A DNA stretch of 64,000 nucleotides from Clostridiaceae bacterium (GTDB taxonomy: Bacteria > Bacillota > Clostridia > Lachnospirales > Lachnospiraceae). The DNA is taken from positions 291,127-355,126 of the forward strand of contig CAJSZV010000001.1 of assembly GCA_910574345.1 (NCBI GenBank). The letters run 5' to 3'. Under the pieces are notes generated by a model. That model worked only from the letters and a program-made list of their open reading frames with translations, was not told the origin of the DNA and did not search any database. Below, one piece after another: positions 18,098-26,445 of this stretch (position 1 is the first letter of the stretch; every line of letters starts with the position of its first letter). The translations under genes and the position numbers were made by a program.

Positions 18098-18131
18098 GGC
18101 TTCTGGGGTTTTTCCTCAGGAGCCTTTGTTT
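18098..18131 (+). terminator. rpmF terminator; also left copy of a repeated hairpin
   Basis: Eleven-position stem (18098-18108 with 18114-18124, two wobbles), TTTTT loop, then TTTGTTT. A near-copy, including the preceding TTGGCAAAAT, occurs at 31839-31873. The remaining gap to 18412 (about 280 bases) shows no gene and no recognised site. Confidence 0.8.
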
Positions 18132-18412
18132 ACATAATACGGCTTTCCGAAAAGTTTTTAGGGGGTTTTCCGAATCACAGTTCCAGGACCAAAGGTTTTA
18201 TGGTGGACTCCCATCCCTTTCCGGAAAGAGGCAGGGGTTCCCTCTTTGAATTCTTTTTCAATCTCCTTTCTTCGCAATTCCCGTTCATTTTCTGTTTTTC
18301 TTTATTCTTCCATTGGACATCCTCTTTTATTTCTGAAAGAAAGATAGAAGGTTTTACTTGTGTTTTGTCATGTTTATAACCTGGCTTAGATGTATGGTTC
18401 AGGAGAGATAAT

Positions 18413-18988
18413 CTCTCCATCGCCATGGAGGAGCTGCACAACATCGGGGCGGACACTTTCGTCCGTGTGGGCACCTGCGGAGGCATTGATCTGGACATGC
18501 AGTCCGGTGATCTGGTCATCGCCTCCGGAACCATCCGTTTCGAACACACCAGTGGGGAATATGCGCCTTTAGAATACCCGGCAGTGGCCAATTCTGAGGT
18601 GCTGACAGCCCTGGTGGAAGCGGCAAAATCTATGAAAAAGCCATACCATGTAGGCGTGGTGCAGTGCAAGGATGCCTTTTACGGACAGCACTCCCCGGCC
18701 AGGATGCCGGTTTCTTATGAGCTTCTGGAGAAATGGGAGGCGTGGAAACGGCTTCATGTGAAGGCCAGCAAGATGGAGTCCGCCGCTCTGTTTGTGGTGG
18801 CCGATGCCCTGGGCTGCCGGTGCGGTTCCGTGTTCCATGTGATCTGGAACCAGGAGCGGGAGAACGCCGGACTGGACCAGAAGATGAGTGAGGATGCCTC
18901 CGCCGCCATCCGGGCGGGAGTCGAGGCCCTGAAGCTGCTGATCCGCCGGGACAAAGAAGAGAGACAGAAGAGAAGCCATGACACATGA
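18413..18988 (+). pseudogene. 5'-truncated uridine/purine nucleoside phosphorylase
   Basis: In-frame similarity to uridine phosphorylase-type enzymes begins abruptly at [15 protein letters not shown] and continues through [20 protein letters not shown] and [19 protein letters not shown] to the normal C terminus. Roughly the first 80-90 residues, including the phosphate-binding PGDP region, are missing and are replaced by non-coding DNA, so the product would be inactive. It overlaps the deoC remnant by 11 bases, the layout of an intact udp-deoC operon. The residual frame is undamaged, so the truncation looks recent. Confidence 0.8.
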
Positions 18989-19345
18989 GCATATTTTTGA
19001 CAAGGTAGACCATACACTGCTTTTGCAGGGAAGCGTGTGGGAGGAGATCAGGGAGAACTGTGACGACGCCGTTCACTACGGCATGGCCTCTGTGTGCATC
19101 CCCATCCTTCGTGAAGCGGGCCAAGGAGTATGTGGGAGATCAGATGGCCGTCTGCACAGTCATCGGCTTCCCCAACGGCTACAACACCACAGAGGTAAAG
19201 GCGTTTGAGACCAGAGATGCTCTGGCCAACGGCGCTGACGAGATCGGCATGGTGATCAATATGGGCGATCTGAAGGCGGCAGGCGGAATCAGCTCCTTTC
19301 ACACGCGGAGGAGTTCGTCCGGCTGGCAGCCGCCTTTGTATCCTG
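18978..19345 (+). pseudogene. deoC (deoxyribose-phosphate aldolase) remnant with frameshifts and internal deletion
   Basis: [18 protein letters not shown] ... ASVCIP is the DeoC N terminus. A frameshift near 19103 moves to [21 protein letters not shown] ... [13 protein letters not shown]. The sequence then jumps from the MGDLK segment (normally about residue 95) directly to KAAGGISSF, which in intact DeoC lies some 70 residues later, past the active-site lysine. A second frameshift follows before [11 protein letters not shown]. The catalytic lysine region is deleted. The remnant abuts the convergent cyclase gene. In intact form it would split deoxyribose-5-phosphate, downstream of the phosphorylase remnant. 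Confidence 0.85.
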
Positions 19346-19352
19346 GCTTCTC

Positions 19353-20015
19353 TCACAGAAAAGCAACCACCCTCACGGGAAATGCCTCCACCCCTTTGAT
19401 CGGATATGGGAATGCAGCTACCTGAAAATGGGAAACCGGGAGAAGCTCCAGATGAGCCACATTTTCTATAAGAGGAATCCTGTTGGAAAACAGAATTCCA
19501 TGGTTTCCATGTTCCTCGGAACCTGGAATCTCGACTCCGCCAGCATCGACTCCCATCAGCTTCATACCGGAATCAGCCAGCCACTGAAGGGCCCTGGCAG
19601 AAAAATATGGGCTTTGAGAATATTCTTCAGTGCCGTAGCGGCTGCTGTATCCCAGATTGCACAGGACAATGGATTTTTCCGGAATTCCCCCGATTCTTTC
19701 TGCGGCTTCCTTTACCTCCTCCATAGAAATCTCCACACGTTTTTGTATATGAGTGAAATCCAGAAGCACAGCCTGGCCAAAACAGATTTCCAGAGGCAGG
19801 GAAGCAAGATCACAGCCGTCAGGAAAAAGGTGGTAAGGAACCTCTATATGTGTGGCAATGTGAGAGACCATGGAAATCTTGCTCATGATATACCACTGGC
19901 CCTGAAGGCGGACCACATTCTTGTTGACGGTTTCCGCCCCGATGGTTTCCACAGAAAACCTGCGGGGGGTATGTTCCGGGTAAATGATGTGTGTCAGATC
20001 AATAAGTGCGGACAT
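19353..20015 (-). CDS. Cyclase-family metal hydrolase (kynurenine formamidase-like)
   Basis: 220 residues. [14 protein letters not shown] at the N terminus and the metal motif [17 protein letters not shown] (HxxTHxExPxH, the family's HxGTHxDxPxH with changes) place it in the cyclase family (PF04199). [21 protein letters not shown] fits the C-terminal active-site part. Members hydrolyse amides, lactones or similar small molecules using Zn or Mn. AGGAGG precedes the ATG. It is divergent from the isomerase gene across a 195-base gap and may belong to the same sugar-acid system, perhaps opening a lactone. That role is inferred from neighbours only. Confidence 0.8.
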   Translation of the reverse strand: MSALIDLTHIIYPEHTPRRFSVETIGAETVNKNVVRLQGQWYIMSKISMVSHIATHIEVPYHLFPDGCDLASLPLEICFGQAVLLDFTHIQKRVEISMEEVKEAAERIGGIPEKSIVLCNLGYSSRYGTEEYSQSPYFSARALQWLADSGMKLMGVDAGGVEIPGSEEHGNHGILFSNRIPLIENVAHLELLPVSHFQVAAFPYPIKGVEAFPVRVVAFL

Positions 20016-20113
20016 GGGAACCTCCTGTAAAAATAATTTATCATTCAGATGACATCTCTATATTAAACCATTTTTGTCCTCTGCGAAATACGGTGACATC
20101 TTCTGAACTGTAT

Positions 20114-20130
20114 AAAAATTAAACATATAT
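20114..20130. promoter_or_regulatory. AT-rich half-site resembling the 22978/23038 inverted repeat
   Basis: AAAAATTAAACATATAT resembles the half-site AAAAAATAAACATTAT found as a perfect inverted pair before the ABC transporter. It lies 81 bases before the isomerase start, within the divergent cyclase-isomerase gap. TTTACA (20146) and TACTAT (20169) with 17-base spacing are a possible promoter. Low certainty because the region is AT-rich. Confidence 0.35.
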
Positions 20131-20210
20131 GTATTTTCAAAAATATTTACATGTCTCTCAATTGTGTTTACTATATAATCAATAATAGAGGAATGGAGGA
20201 ATAGAAAGTC

Positions 20211-21116
20211 ATGGTAGAGTCATTTCACAGATATTTCCAGATGGGAGTGGTCCATCCCATGTCTTTTCCCGGAGCTTCAGAAAAGGAACAGACATTATTG
20301 GAAACCGTCAGAAGGGTCGCAACAGACGAATACTTTGATGCCATTGAGCTCCCCTACATTGAAAACAGAGATACCTGCCGCAGGATCAGAGAGCTCTGTG
20401 AGACTGCAGGATGCCGGATCATGATCGCCGGACAGCCCCGGCTGCTGGGAGAGGACGCCAGTCTCAATGATCTGCGGGAGCCGGAGCGGATCCATGCCAT
20501 AAAGCTGGTAAAGCAATGTATCGATATGGCCTGCTTTATGGGAGCGGACGAAGTGGGGGTCCTGGGCGGCGGATATGAGGAGGACCGGTTTGAAGAGTAT
20601 TACAGTCGGCTGACGGAATCCACAGCAGAACTCTGCCGCTACGGAAAAGAGAGAGGAGTCTCCCTGCTGATGGAAGTATTCGACTATGATGTAGATAAAA
20701 AAAGCATCATCGGACCCGTGGACCGGGTCAGACGGTTTGCCCGGGATATCCGGAGAGATCACGATAATTTCGGCCTTCTGGCAGATTTAAGCCATATGCC
20801 TCTCCTGAAAGAAACGCCTCGGCAGTCCATGGAACCGGTGAGAGAATATATCCGGCATCTGCACGTAGGCAATGCGGTCTGCACAGAGGGAGCAGAAGCC
20901 TATGGCGACCAGCATCCCGTCTTCGGTTTTCCCGGCAGCAGTGTAAATGTACCAGAACTGAGGGAATTTTTAAAGACTGCTCTGGATCTGGGACTTTTGG
21001 GAGGGAACAGCCGGCCGATCCTCAGCTTTGAGGTAAAACCGTGGAAAGATCAGGACCCTGAAGCGGTTCTGGCCAACTGCAAGAGAACCATGAATCTGGC
21101 ATGGAGCCTGGTATAG
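20211..21116 (+). CDS. Sugar phosphate isomerase/epimerase (xylose isomerase-like TIM barrel)
   Basis: 301 residues. The order of strands and metal residues fits the AP-endonuclease-2/xylose isomerase-like family: FDAIELPYIEN, LMEVFDYDVDKK with the metal glutamate, LLADLSHMPLL with Asp and His, IRHLHVGNAV and LSFEVKPW with the last glutamate. Such enzymes isomerise or epimerise ketoses and uronate derivatives. GGAGG lies upstream of ATG 20211. It forms the left arm of the island's catabolic set. The substrate is not readable; a hydroxypyruvate isomerase or 2-keto-sugar-acid epimerase role is possible. Confidence 0.8.
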   Translation: MVESFHRYFQMGVVHPMSFPGASEKEQTLLETVRRVATDEYFDAIELPYIENRDTCRRIRELCETAGCRIMIAGQPRLLGEDASLNDLREPERIHAIKLVKQCIDMACFMGADEVGVLGGGYEEDRFEEYYSRLTESTAELCRYGKERGVSLLMEVFDYDVDKKSIIGPVDRVRRFARDIRRDHDNFGLLADLSHMPLLKETPRQSMEPVREYIRHLHVGNAVCTEGAEAYGDQHPVFGFPGSSVNVPELREFLKTALDLGLLGGNSRPILSFEVKPWKDQDPEAVLANCKRTMNLAWSLV

Positions 21117-21172
21117 TCCTCACCGCAGCCTTTGATCTCAGGCCGTCCCACAGCAGGGGCGGCCTGAAATTT

Positions 21173-22957
21173 TCATTTGTCTTTTACGATCTTCCAAAGG
21201 GTGGTTCTGCAGATCCCCAGCCTGGCGGCAGCCTGGCTCTGATTGCCTCCGGTTTCTGCCAGAACCGCTTTCACAATATCTTTTTCAATATCCTGTAACG
21301 GCTTGTTCAGATTTAATACTTCCGAAAGTACCGTGGAGGTGGCAGTGTCAGAGCTCTCCGCAGCCAGGACCCGTCTGGTGGATTCCTCCTGAATATAAGA
21401 GGAGGCGCTTTCCATCACCAGCTGGGTGATCACCCGCTTAAACTGGTTAAGATTGCCGAGCCACTGAAACTGTTCCATCAGTTTCATGGCCTGTGGCATA
21501 AATCCGATGACCTGTTTGGCCAGATCAATATTCACCGTGCTGATGTAAAGGCTGGCCAGGGCTTTCAGTTCTCCGGACCGCTCTCTCAGAGGCATCATGG
21601 AGATGGTAAGACAGGAAAAACGGCTGGTTAGGTTCAGAATATGAGGGGGTACTCCCTTGCCGGGAGTGGTCGTGTAGGAGAACAGAATCCTGTTTCTCCT
21701 GCAGGTCCCTGTATCATAGAGAAGGGCTGCCAGCTTTTCTGTCCTGACAGAGGAGAGCTTTTCCAATCCTCGGAAATAGATGGTCACTCCCTCATGGTTG
21801 ACCGGAGAATTCATATGACCCTGAAGGTAGGACCAGGTTTTATCATTTGCCAGAGAAAAATCAATCACCAGATAGGGTCTGTTTTTAAATTCCCCCTGAG
21901 TATATATGGTGGCTGCCATCTGTTCCTTTCCAACACCGTTTTCTCCCAGAATCATAATCGGATAAGAAGAACGGATGATCCTGGGAAGGTTTTCCACGCA
22001 GTCATGTCCGGCGGAAGGCACCTCCAGGTAGTGGGACAAAAAGGTATCTACTGCTTCCTCTCTTGAGAAAATGCGGATCTCGTTTTTAGGAGCCGTATAG
22101 GGCTGCTTCTGTTGGGAAAAATAAAATACCACGAACTGTTCCCCGTGAATTTCCATGGTTCTCTCCTGAAGAGTGATCAGCATCCCCTGACTGCTTTTCG
22201 TACTTATGGTAGTATCATCCCGCTGAACATTCTGCAGTCTTTTGGTGGCCATGGAAAGAGCCGCCTTCCTCCGGATCTGTTTGAGAGAGGAAAACACAAG
22301 CTCCTTTTTATCGTTAAATACCATCAGCTCATAAAGCCCGCCCACAAGAAGCTCCTTAAAAAAATGCTCCTGTTCCTTCACCTTTACAAGAGAAGAGCAG
22401 AGCCTGACAGCCTGATCAATGGCAGAGCTGAGACTCTCCCTTCCAGTAGTGATCAGAATGGAGTTGATCCCGTTTCTCCGCGCAATCGAGTCGATTCCCA
22501 TACCTGACACGATCAGGCGGTATTCCTTCTCCTTCAAACGTTCCATCAGCGGTATGGCATCCTCCAAGGAAAACAGAGTATAGATGTCCAGGTCAAGCTG
22601 AAGCAGATCCCGGAGAAGATGAGCGCTGGTGGTGACAGGAGTAAAACCCACAACCGCATAGGGTTCGTTAAAATTATCCGCCAGCTTAATGGCATGGAGC
22701 ACATCATAAAAAGAGATGGGGAACTCGATCACAGGGATCTGTGTGATCTTTTTGATCATGGCAGCCGTCTCGCCTCGGGACAGGATCGCATCATAGCCCC
22801 TGGAGCATCGCTGCTGCACGATCTCCACTCCGCTGTAAAGATTTCCCACGCAGATATCCATCTCCACATTGGTCATGGAGAAAATGATTTCATTCAGCTG
22901 GCTCTGGATACTCTCACTGGGGGCGATGGCCAGCAGTTTCAGCTTTCGTTTGTTCAT
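21173..22957 (-). CDS. PrpR-type transcriptional regulator with degenerate AAA+ domain
   Basis: 594 residues. Residues ~1-190 match the PrpR N-terminal sensor domain (IAPSESIQSQLNEI; SRGETAAMIKK; AVVGFTPVTTSAHLLRDLL). A linker follows, then an AAA+ core with Walker A GENGVGKE at 338-345. The C-terminal Fis-type helix-turn-helix is GGNQSQAAARLGICRTTLWKI. The GAFTGA loop that contacts sigma-54 is absent where expected (about residues 378-390), and Walker B is weak (VTIYFRGLEKL). It therefore probably works on sigma-A promoters. It is divergent from the ABC importer and likely controls it through the inverted repeat between them. Confidence 0.85.
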   Translation of the reverse strand: MNKRKLKLLAIAPSESIQSQLNEIIFSMTNVEMDICVGNLYSGVEIVQQRCSRGYDAILSRGETAAMIKKITQIPVIEFPISFYDVLHAIKLADNFNEPYAVVGFTPVTTSAHLLRDLLQLDLDIYTLFSLEDAIPLMERLKEKEYRLIVSGMGIDSIARRNGINSILITTGRESLSSAIDQAVRLCSSLVKVKEQEHFFKELLVGGLYELMVFNDKKELVFSSLKQIRRKAALSMATKRLQNVQRDDTTISTKSSQGMLITLQERTMEIHGEQFVVFYFSQQKQPYTAPKNEIRIFSREEAVDTFLSHYLEVPSAGHDCVENLPRIIRSSYPIMILGENGVGKEQMAATIYTQGEFKNRPYLVIDFSLANDKTWSYLQGHMNSPVNHEGVTIYFRGLEKLSSVRTEKLAALLYDTGTCRRNRILFSYTTTPGKGVPPHILNLTSRFSCLTISMMPLRERSGELKALASLYISTVNIDLAKQVIGFMPQAMKLMEQFQWLGNLNQFKRVITQLVMESASSYIQEESTRRVLAAESSDTATSTVLSEVLNLNKPLQDIEKDIVKAVLAETGGNQSQAAARLGICRTTLWKIVKDK

Positions 22958-22977
22958 TTTTTCGTTTTCTCCTTTTT

Positions 22978-23053
22978 ATAATGTTTATTTTTTATACAAT
23001 AATACCACAAAAATTCATGTAAATCAAGAAATAGTTCAAAAAATAAACATTAT
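22978..23053. promoter_or_regulatory. Perfect 16-bp inverted repeat in the regulator/transporter divergent gap
   Basis: Bases 22978-22993 (ATAATGTTTATTTTTT) and 23038-23053 are exact reverse complements, 44 bases apart. A third related site, ATAATTGTTTATAATAAA at 23082-23099, overlaps the likely -10 region of the ABC operon. Centre-to-centre spacing is 60 bp, close to six helical turns. This suits binding of a dimeric or looping regulator, most likely the divergent PrpR-type protein. Confidence 0.65.
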
Positions 23054-23131
23054 GTGAGATATGCTGATATTTATATATTTCAATAATTGTTTATAATAAA
23101 GACATCAGAAAATTTACAAAGGAGAGGGATT

Positions 23132-24034
23132 ATGAAGGCTCTTTATTCAAAACATGCAAAAACCATTTTTCCGTGGCTGCTGATCCTGCCTACGCTGGCA
23201 TTCCTGATCGTGTTCTGCTTTGTTCCAATGTTCAGAGGATTCGGATACTCTGTTACCAACTACGACAGAGGGAATCCCAAAGCCACCGAATTTGTGGGAC
23301 TGGCCAATTTTGTCCGGATTTTTACGGAGGACCAGGTATTTGTAAAAGCTTTGGTTAACTCTGTGAAGTGGGTGGGCTGCGAAGTGGTCTTACAGCTGTT
23401 TTTCGGGATGATCTTTGCCCTGATTCTGAATCAGAATTTTAAAGGAAGAGGTCTGGTGAGAACCTTCTGCTTTGCCCCATGGGCCGTGTCGGGAGTACTT
23501 ACCACCATGCTGTGGATCCTGATCTACAATGAACACATCGGTCTTCTCAACCATGTATTAAGGCTTGCCGGCTTTGGGCATCTGACAAAAGCCTGGGCTC
23601 AGAATATCCAGACCGCCTTCGGAGCCGTGGTAGTGGCAGAATTGTGGCGGGGAATCCCGTTTTTTACCATCACCCTTTTGGGAGGTCTTCAGACCATTCC
23701 CCTGGAACTGTATGAATCTGCCAGAGTGGACGGGGGCAGCAGCTGGAAAAATTTCTGGCTCATTACCATTCCTTATATGAAGGAGTCCATCATCTTCGCC
23801 ACCCTCATGAGGACCATCTGGGAATTCCGGTCCGTGGACTTAATCATGACCATGACCGATGGCGGACCGGTGAGGAGAACGCTCACTCTCCCTATCTATA
23901 TGTACAAGACGTCTATCGAAAACGGCCAGTATGGATACGGCGCCGCACTGACAGTTATCCTGTTTTTGATCTTAAGCGTCTATGTGGTCATTTATCTGAA
24001 AGCCAATCACTTTGGGAAGGGGGTGAATGAATAG
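23132..24034 (+). CDS. Sugar ABC transporter permease (MalF/UgpA type)
   Basis: 300 residues from ATG 23132, preceded by AGGAGAGG; an upstream in-frame ATG at 23087 lacks a ribosome site. It has six hydrophobic segments starting with FPWLLILPTLAFLIVF. The EAA loop that docks the ATPase is ESARVDGGSSWKNFWLITIP near residues 207-226. It forms the membrane channel with the next gene's product. No ABC ATPase is encoded in the operon, so it probably shares a general MsmX/UgpC-type ATPase encoded elsewhere, common in Firmicutes for this CUT1 family. Confidence 0.92.
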   Translation: MKALYSKHAKTIFPWLLILPTLAFLIVFCFVPMFRGFGYSVTNYDRGNPKATEFVGLANFVRIFTEDQVFVKALVNSVKWVGCEVVLQLFFGMIFALILNQNFKGRGLVRTFCFAPWAVSGVLTTMLWILIYNEHIGLLNHVLRLAGFGHLTKAWAQNIQTAFGAVVVAELWRGIPFFTITLLGGLQTIPLELYESARVDGGSSWKNFWLITIPYMKESIIFATLMRTIWEFRSVDLIMTMTDGGPVRRTLTLPIYMYKTSIENGQYGYGAALTVILFLILSVYVVIYLKANHFGKGVNE

Positions 24035-24036
24035 AG

Positions 24037-24879
24037 ATGAAGCCAAAGACAAAAAAGAAACTGATCCGTGTTCTGACCCTGTATCTGCCCATGACATTTT
24101 TCCTGCTGTTTATCGGAATCCCCCTTCTGTGGGCCCTGTCCCTTTCCTTCCGAGAGGGATCCAGTGTGATCAAGGGTGAATTTCAGTTCCTCCCTGATCC
24201 GGTTACCATAGCCAACTATGTCTATGTGTGGACGAGGAACCGGCTGAACCGATACTTTGTCAACAGTATGATCACTTCCTTCGGCTCCGTGTTCGTCATC
24301 GGATTTCTGGCCCTGTTTAACGGATATGCCATGAGCCGGTTTGCATTTAAGGGAAAACGGATTTTTATGGTGATTCTATTGATGACTCAGATGATTCCTC
24401 TGATCTTCAATATGTCCTCCATCTTTCTGATGATGGTAAAGCTGAAGCTGGCCAACTCCCTGTTCGGGATCTGCCTTCTCCATATCGCATCAGGGCTTCC
24501 TTACAACAGCCTGATGATGAAAAGCTTTATCGGAGGGATCCCAAGAGAGATCGATGAGGCGGCTGCCATCGACGGGTGCAACCGGGCTCAGATCATTTTT
24601 AAAGTTATCCTTCCGGCAGTGCGGCCGGGCTTCACGACCGTCATCGCCTATGCCTTCATTACCTGCTGGAATGAGTATCTCCTGTCCTATACCCTTCTTA
24701 CGGATGCCAAAAAGTTTCCTGTTTCCGTTGGACTCAAATACCTGGTGGGAGAGTACAGTACGGATTATTCCGCTTTGGCAGCCGGATGCATCATAGCACT
24801 GATCCCGCCCATTCTGCTGTTCGCCTACGTGCAGAAGCATCTGGTCAGCGGGATGAATGCGGGAGCCGTAAAGGGATAA
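24037..24879 (+). CDS. Sugar ABC transporter permease (MalG type)
   Basis: 280 residues, starting two bases after the previous stop. The N-terminal hydrophobic segment is LYLPMTFFLLFIGIPLLWAL. The EAA motif is EIDEAAAIDGCNRAQIIFKV near residues 170-189. The C terminus ends VQKHLVSGMNAGAVKG, the classic CUT1 MalG ending. It pairs with the upstream permease for uptake of an oligosaccharide or sugar acid delivered by the lipoprotein encoded next. Confidence 0.93.
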   Translation: MKPKTKKKLIRVLTLYLPMTFFLLFIGIPLLWALSLSFREGSSVIKGEFQFLPDPVTIANYVYVWTRNRLNRYFVNSMITSFGSVFVIGFLALFNGYAMSRFAFKGKRIFMVILLMTQMIPLIFNMSSIFLMMVKLKLANSLFGICLLHIASGLPYNSLMMKSFIGGIPREIDEAAAIDGCNRAQIIFKVILPAVRPGFTTVIAYAFITCWNEYLLSYTLLTDAKKFPVSVGLKYLVGEYSTDYSALAAGCIIALIPPILLFAYVQKHLVSGMNAGAVKG

Positions 24880-24882
24880 AAG

Positions 24883-24980
24883 TCCTGCTTCGCAAATATC
24901 CAGTGATAAATAATGGGTAATTGGGGATGACCATATATTCAGCTAAGTTTTGAGTTTCGCAAACCCCTATGATAAATAAA
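24883..24980. repeat. Intergenic repeats between permease and binding-protein genes
   Basis: Two related direct repeats, TTCGCAAA...TGATAAATAA (ending near 24912) and TTTCGCAAA...ATGATAAATAA (ending near 24979), flank a divergent copy of the hairpin repeat seen at 44703 and 61227 (shared words TTCAGCTAAGTTTTGAGTTTCGCAA). Such an element between permease and binding-protein genes could lower or raise the relative expression of the latter. Confidence 0.55.
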
Positions 24981-24998
24981 AAGAAAAGGAGAGATGTT

Positions 24999-26387
24999 AT
25001 GAGAAGAACATGGAAAACGGCAGCATTGACATTAGCAGGAGTTTTGGTTTTGAGCGGCTGCGGCAGCAACGGAGGGACAAATTCCGGTACTTCCGGAGGA
25101 GATTCCCCACAGGAGACTTCAGGAAGCCAGGAGACGACGGCAGCCAAACAGGGGAACGCAGGCAGTGAGAAAGAACCGGTAACTCTGAGTTTGTGGGCAG
25201 ACTTTGTGACGCCGGAGAGAACCCGGTATGTGGAGACCATGGTGGCCGATTATATGGCGGCTCATCCCGAAGTGAAGATTGAGGTGACACCCCTTCCCGA
25301 TTCCGCGGACGACAAGATCATGACCGCCTATGAGGCGGGGCAGGGACCGGATATCTTTCTCTCCTCAGGACCGGATATTACCAGCCATATCAACGGCGAA
25401 TATGTGATCCCTCTGGACGAATATTTTGAGAACTGGGACCAGAAGGAGCTGATCCTGCCAGCAGCCGTGGAGACCGTGCGCCAGTATGATGTAACCGGGA
25501 ATAACCGGCTGTACTATATTCCTAACGGGATCTCCTTCACTGTGCTGTGGGTGAGAAGCGACTGGCTTAAGGATACAAACTCCTCCGTGGATACCTGGGA
25601 TCATCTGTTTGAAGCCGTGGAAAATATGACGGATAAGGCCAACAACCGATACGGAATCGCCATCCGCGGAGGAAAAGGCGGGGCCAAATTCCTGGAACGG
25701 CAGATGTACGCCTACAGCGGCATCCTTTCAAAGTTTGACGAAAACGGCAAGTGTACGATCAATGACCCGAAAAATGTAGAGTTCGTGGAGCGGTATCTGG
25801 GACTTTACGGAACATGTACGGCAGAAGGAGATTTAAACTACGGCTGGACAGAGCTTGCCGCAGCCTTTGACTCCGGATCCGCAGGGATGATCATCCATAA
25901 TCTGGGTTCTGCCTCCAATCACATGGACGCTTTTGACGGGGATCAGAGTAAGTTTGAAGCCATCGGCATGCCCTTAAACGATCAGGGGACCTCTGTCAAT
26001 CTGATGATCCAGCCCGGCGGCATGACCATCTCCTCCACCTGCAGGAATCCTCAGGCAGCCTTTGATTTTATCGCCTACATGACCACAGGAGAGCCCGTAA
26101 GTCAGTACTGTCAGCAGTGGGGTGTCGTCCCCGTAGACCAGGAAATCCTGGAAAACGCCGCCTGGATCGACGAACAGCCCTGGTATGAAGCCTCTGCGGA
26201 AAAACTGCTGGATGAAAATACCCTGTTCTACAATCAGTACTCCTGGCTTCCCGGCCACGACGACATCTACGGAGACATGGACACGGCAAGCCAGTATGTA
26301 ATGACAGGAGAAATGACGGCACAGGAGATGCTGGATGAGTGGGCCGATTATCTCCAGGACTGCTATGACAGCTACTTTCACAAATAG
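24999..26387 (+). CDS. Sugar ABC transporter substrate-binding lipoprotein
   Basis: 462 residues from ATG 24999 (AGGAG seven bases upstream), not the in-frame ATG at 24969. Signal peptide ends in the lipobox LSGC. A low-complexity Gly/Ser/Thr linker follows, then a cluster B solute-binding fold (VTLSLWADFVTPERTRYVE; AYEAGQGPDIFLSSGPD; AFDSGSAGMIIHNLGSASN). It captures substrate outside the cell for the two permeases. The ligand is not deducible directly; the operon's oligogalacturonate-lyase-like enzyme suggests a uronic-acid oligosaccharide. Confidence 0.93.
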   Translation: MRRTWKTAALTLAGVLVLSGCGSNGGTNSGTSGGDSPQETSGSQETTAAKQGNAGSEKEPVTLSLWADFVTPERTRYVETMVADYMAAHPEVKIEVTPLPDSADDKIMTAYEAGQGPDIFLSSGPDITSHINGEYVIPLDEYFENWDQKELILPAAVETVRQYDVTGNNRLYYIPNGISFTVLWVRSDWLKDTNSSVDTWDHLFEAVENMTDKANNRYGIAIRGGKGGAKFLERQMYAYSGILSKFDENGKCTINDPKNVEFVERYLGLYGTCTAEGDLNYGWTELAAAFDSGSAGMIIHNLGSASNHMDAFDGDQSKFEAIGMPLNDQGTSVNLMIQPGGMTISSTCRNPQAAFDFIAYMTTGEPVSQYCQQWGVVPVDQEILENAAWIDEQPWYEASAEKLLDENTLFYNQYSWLPGHDDIYGDMDTASQYVMTGEMTAQEMLDEWADYLQDCYDSYFHK

Positions 26388-26445
26388 TTAAGAGACCTGC
26401 CGGAGGCATAGGATTGATGCCGGCAGAGAAAAGGGGAGAGAGAAG

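Noticed and set aside
22978-23053. A sigma-54 promoter for the PrpR-linked importer
   Set aside because: No GG-N10-GC type -24/-12 element was seen, and the regulator lacks the GAFTGA loop.
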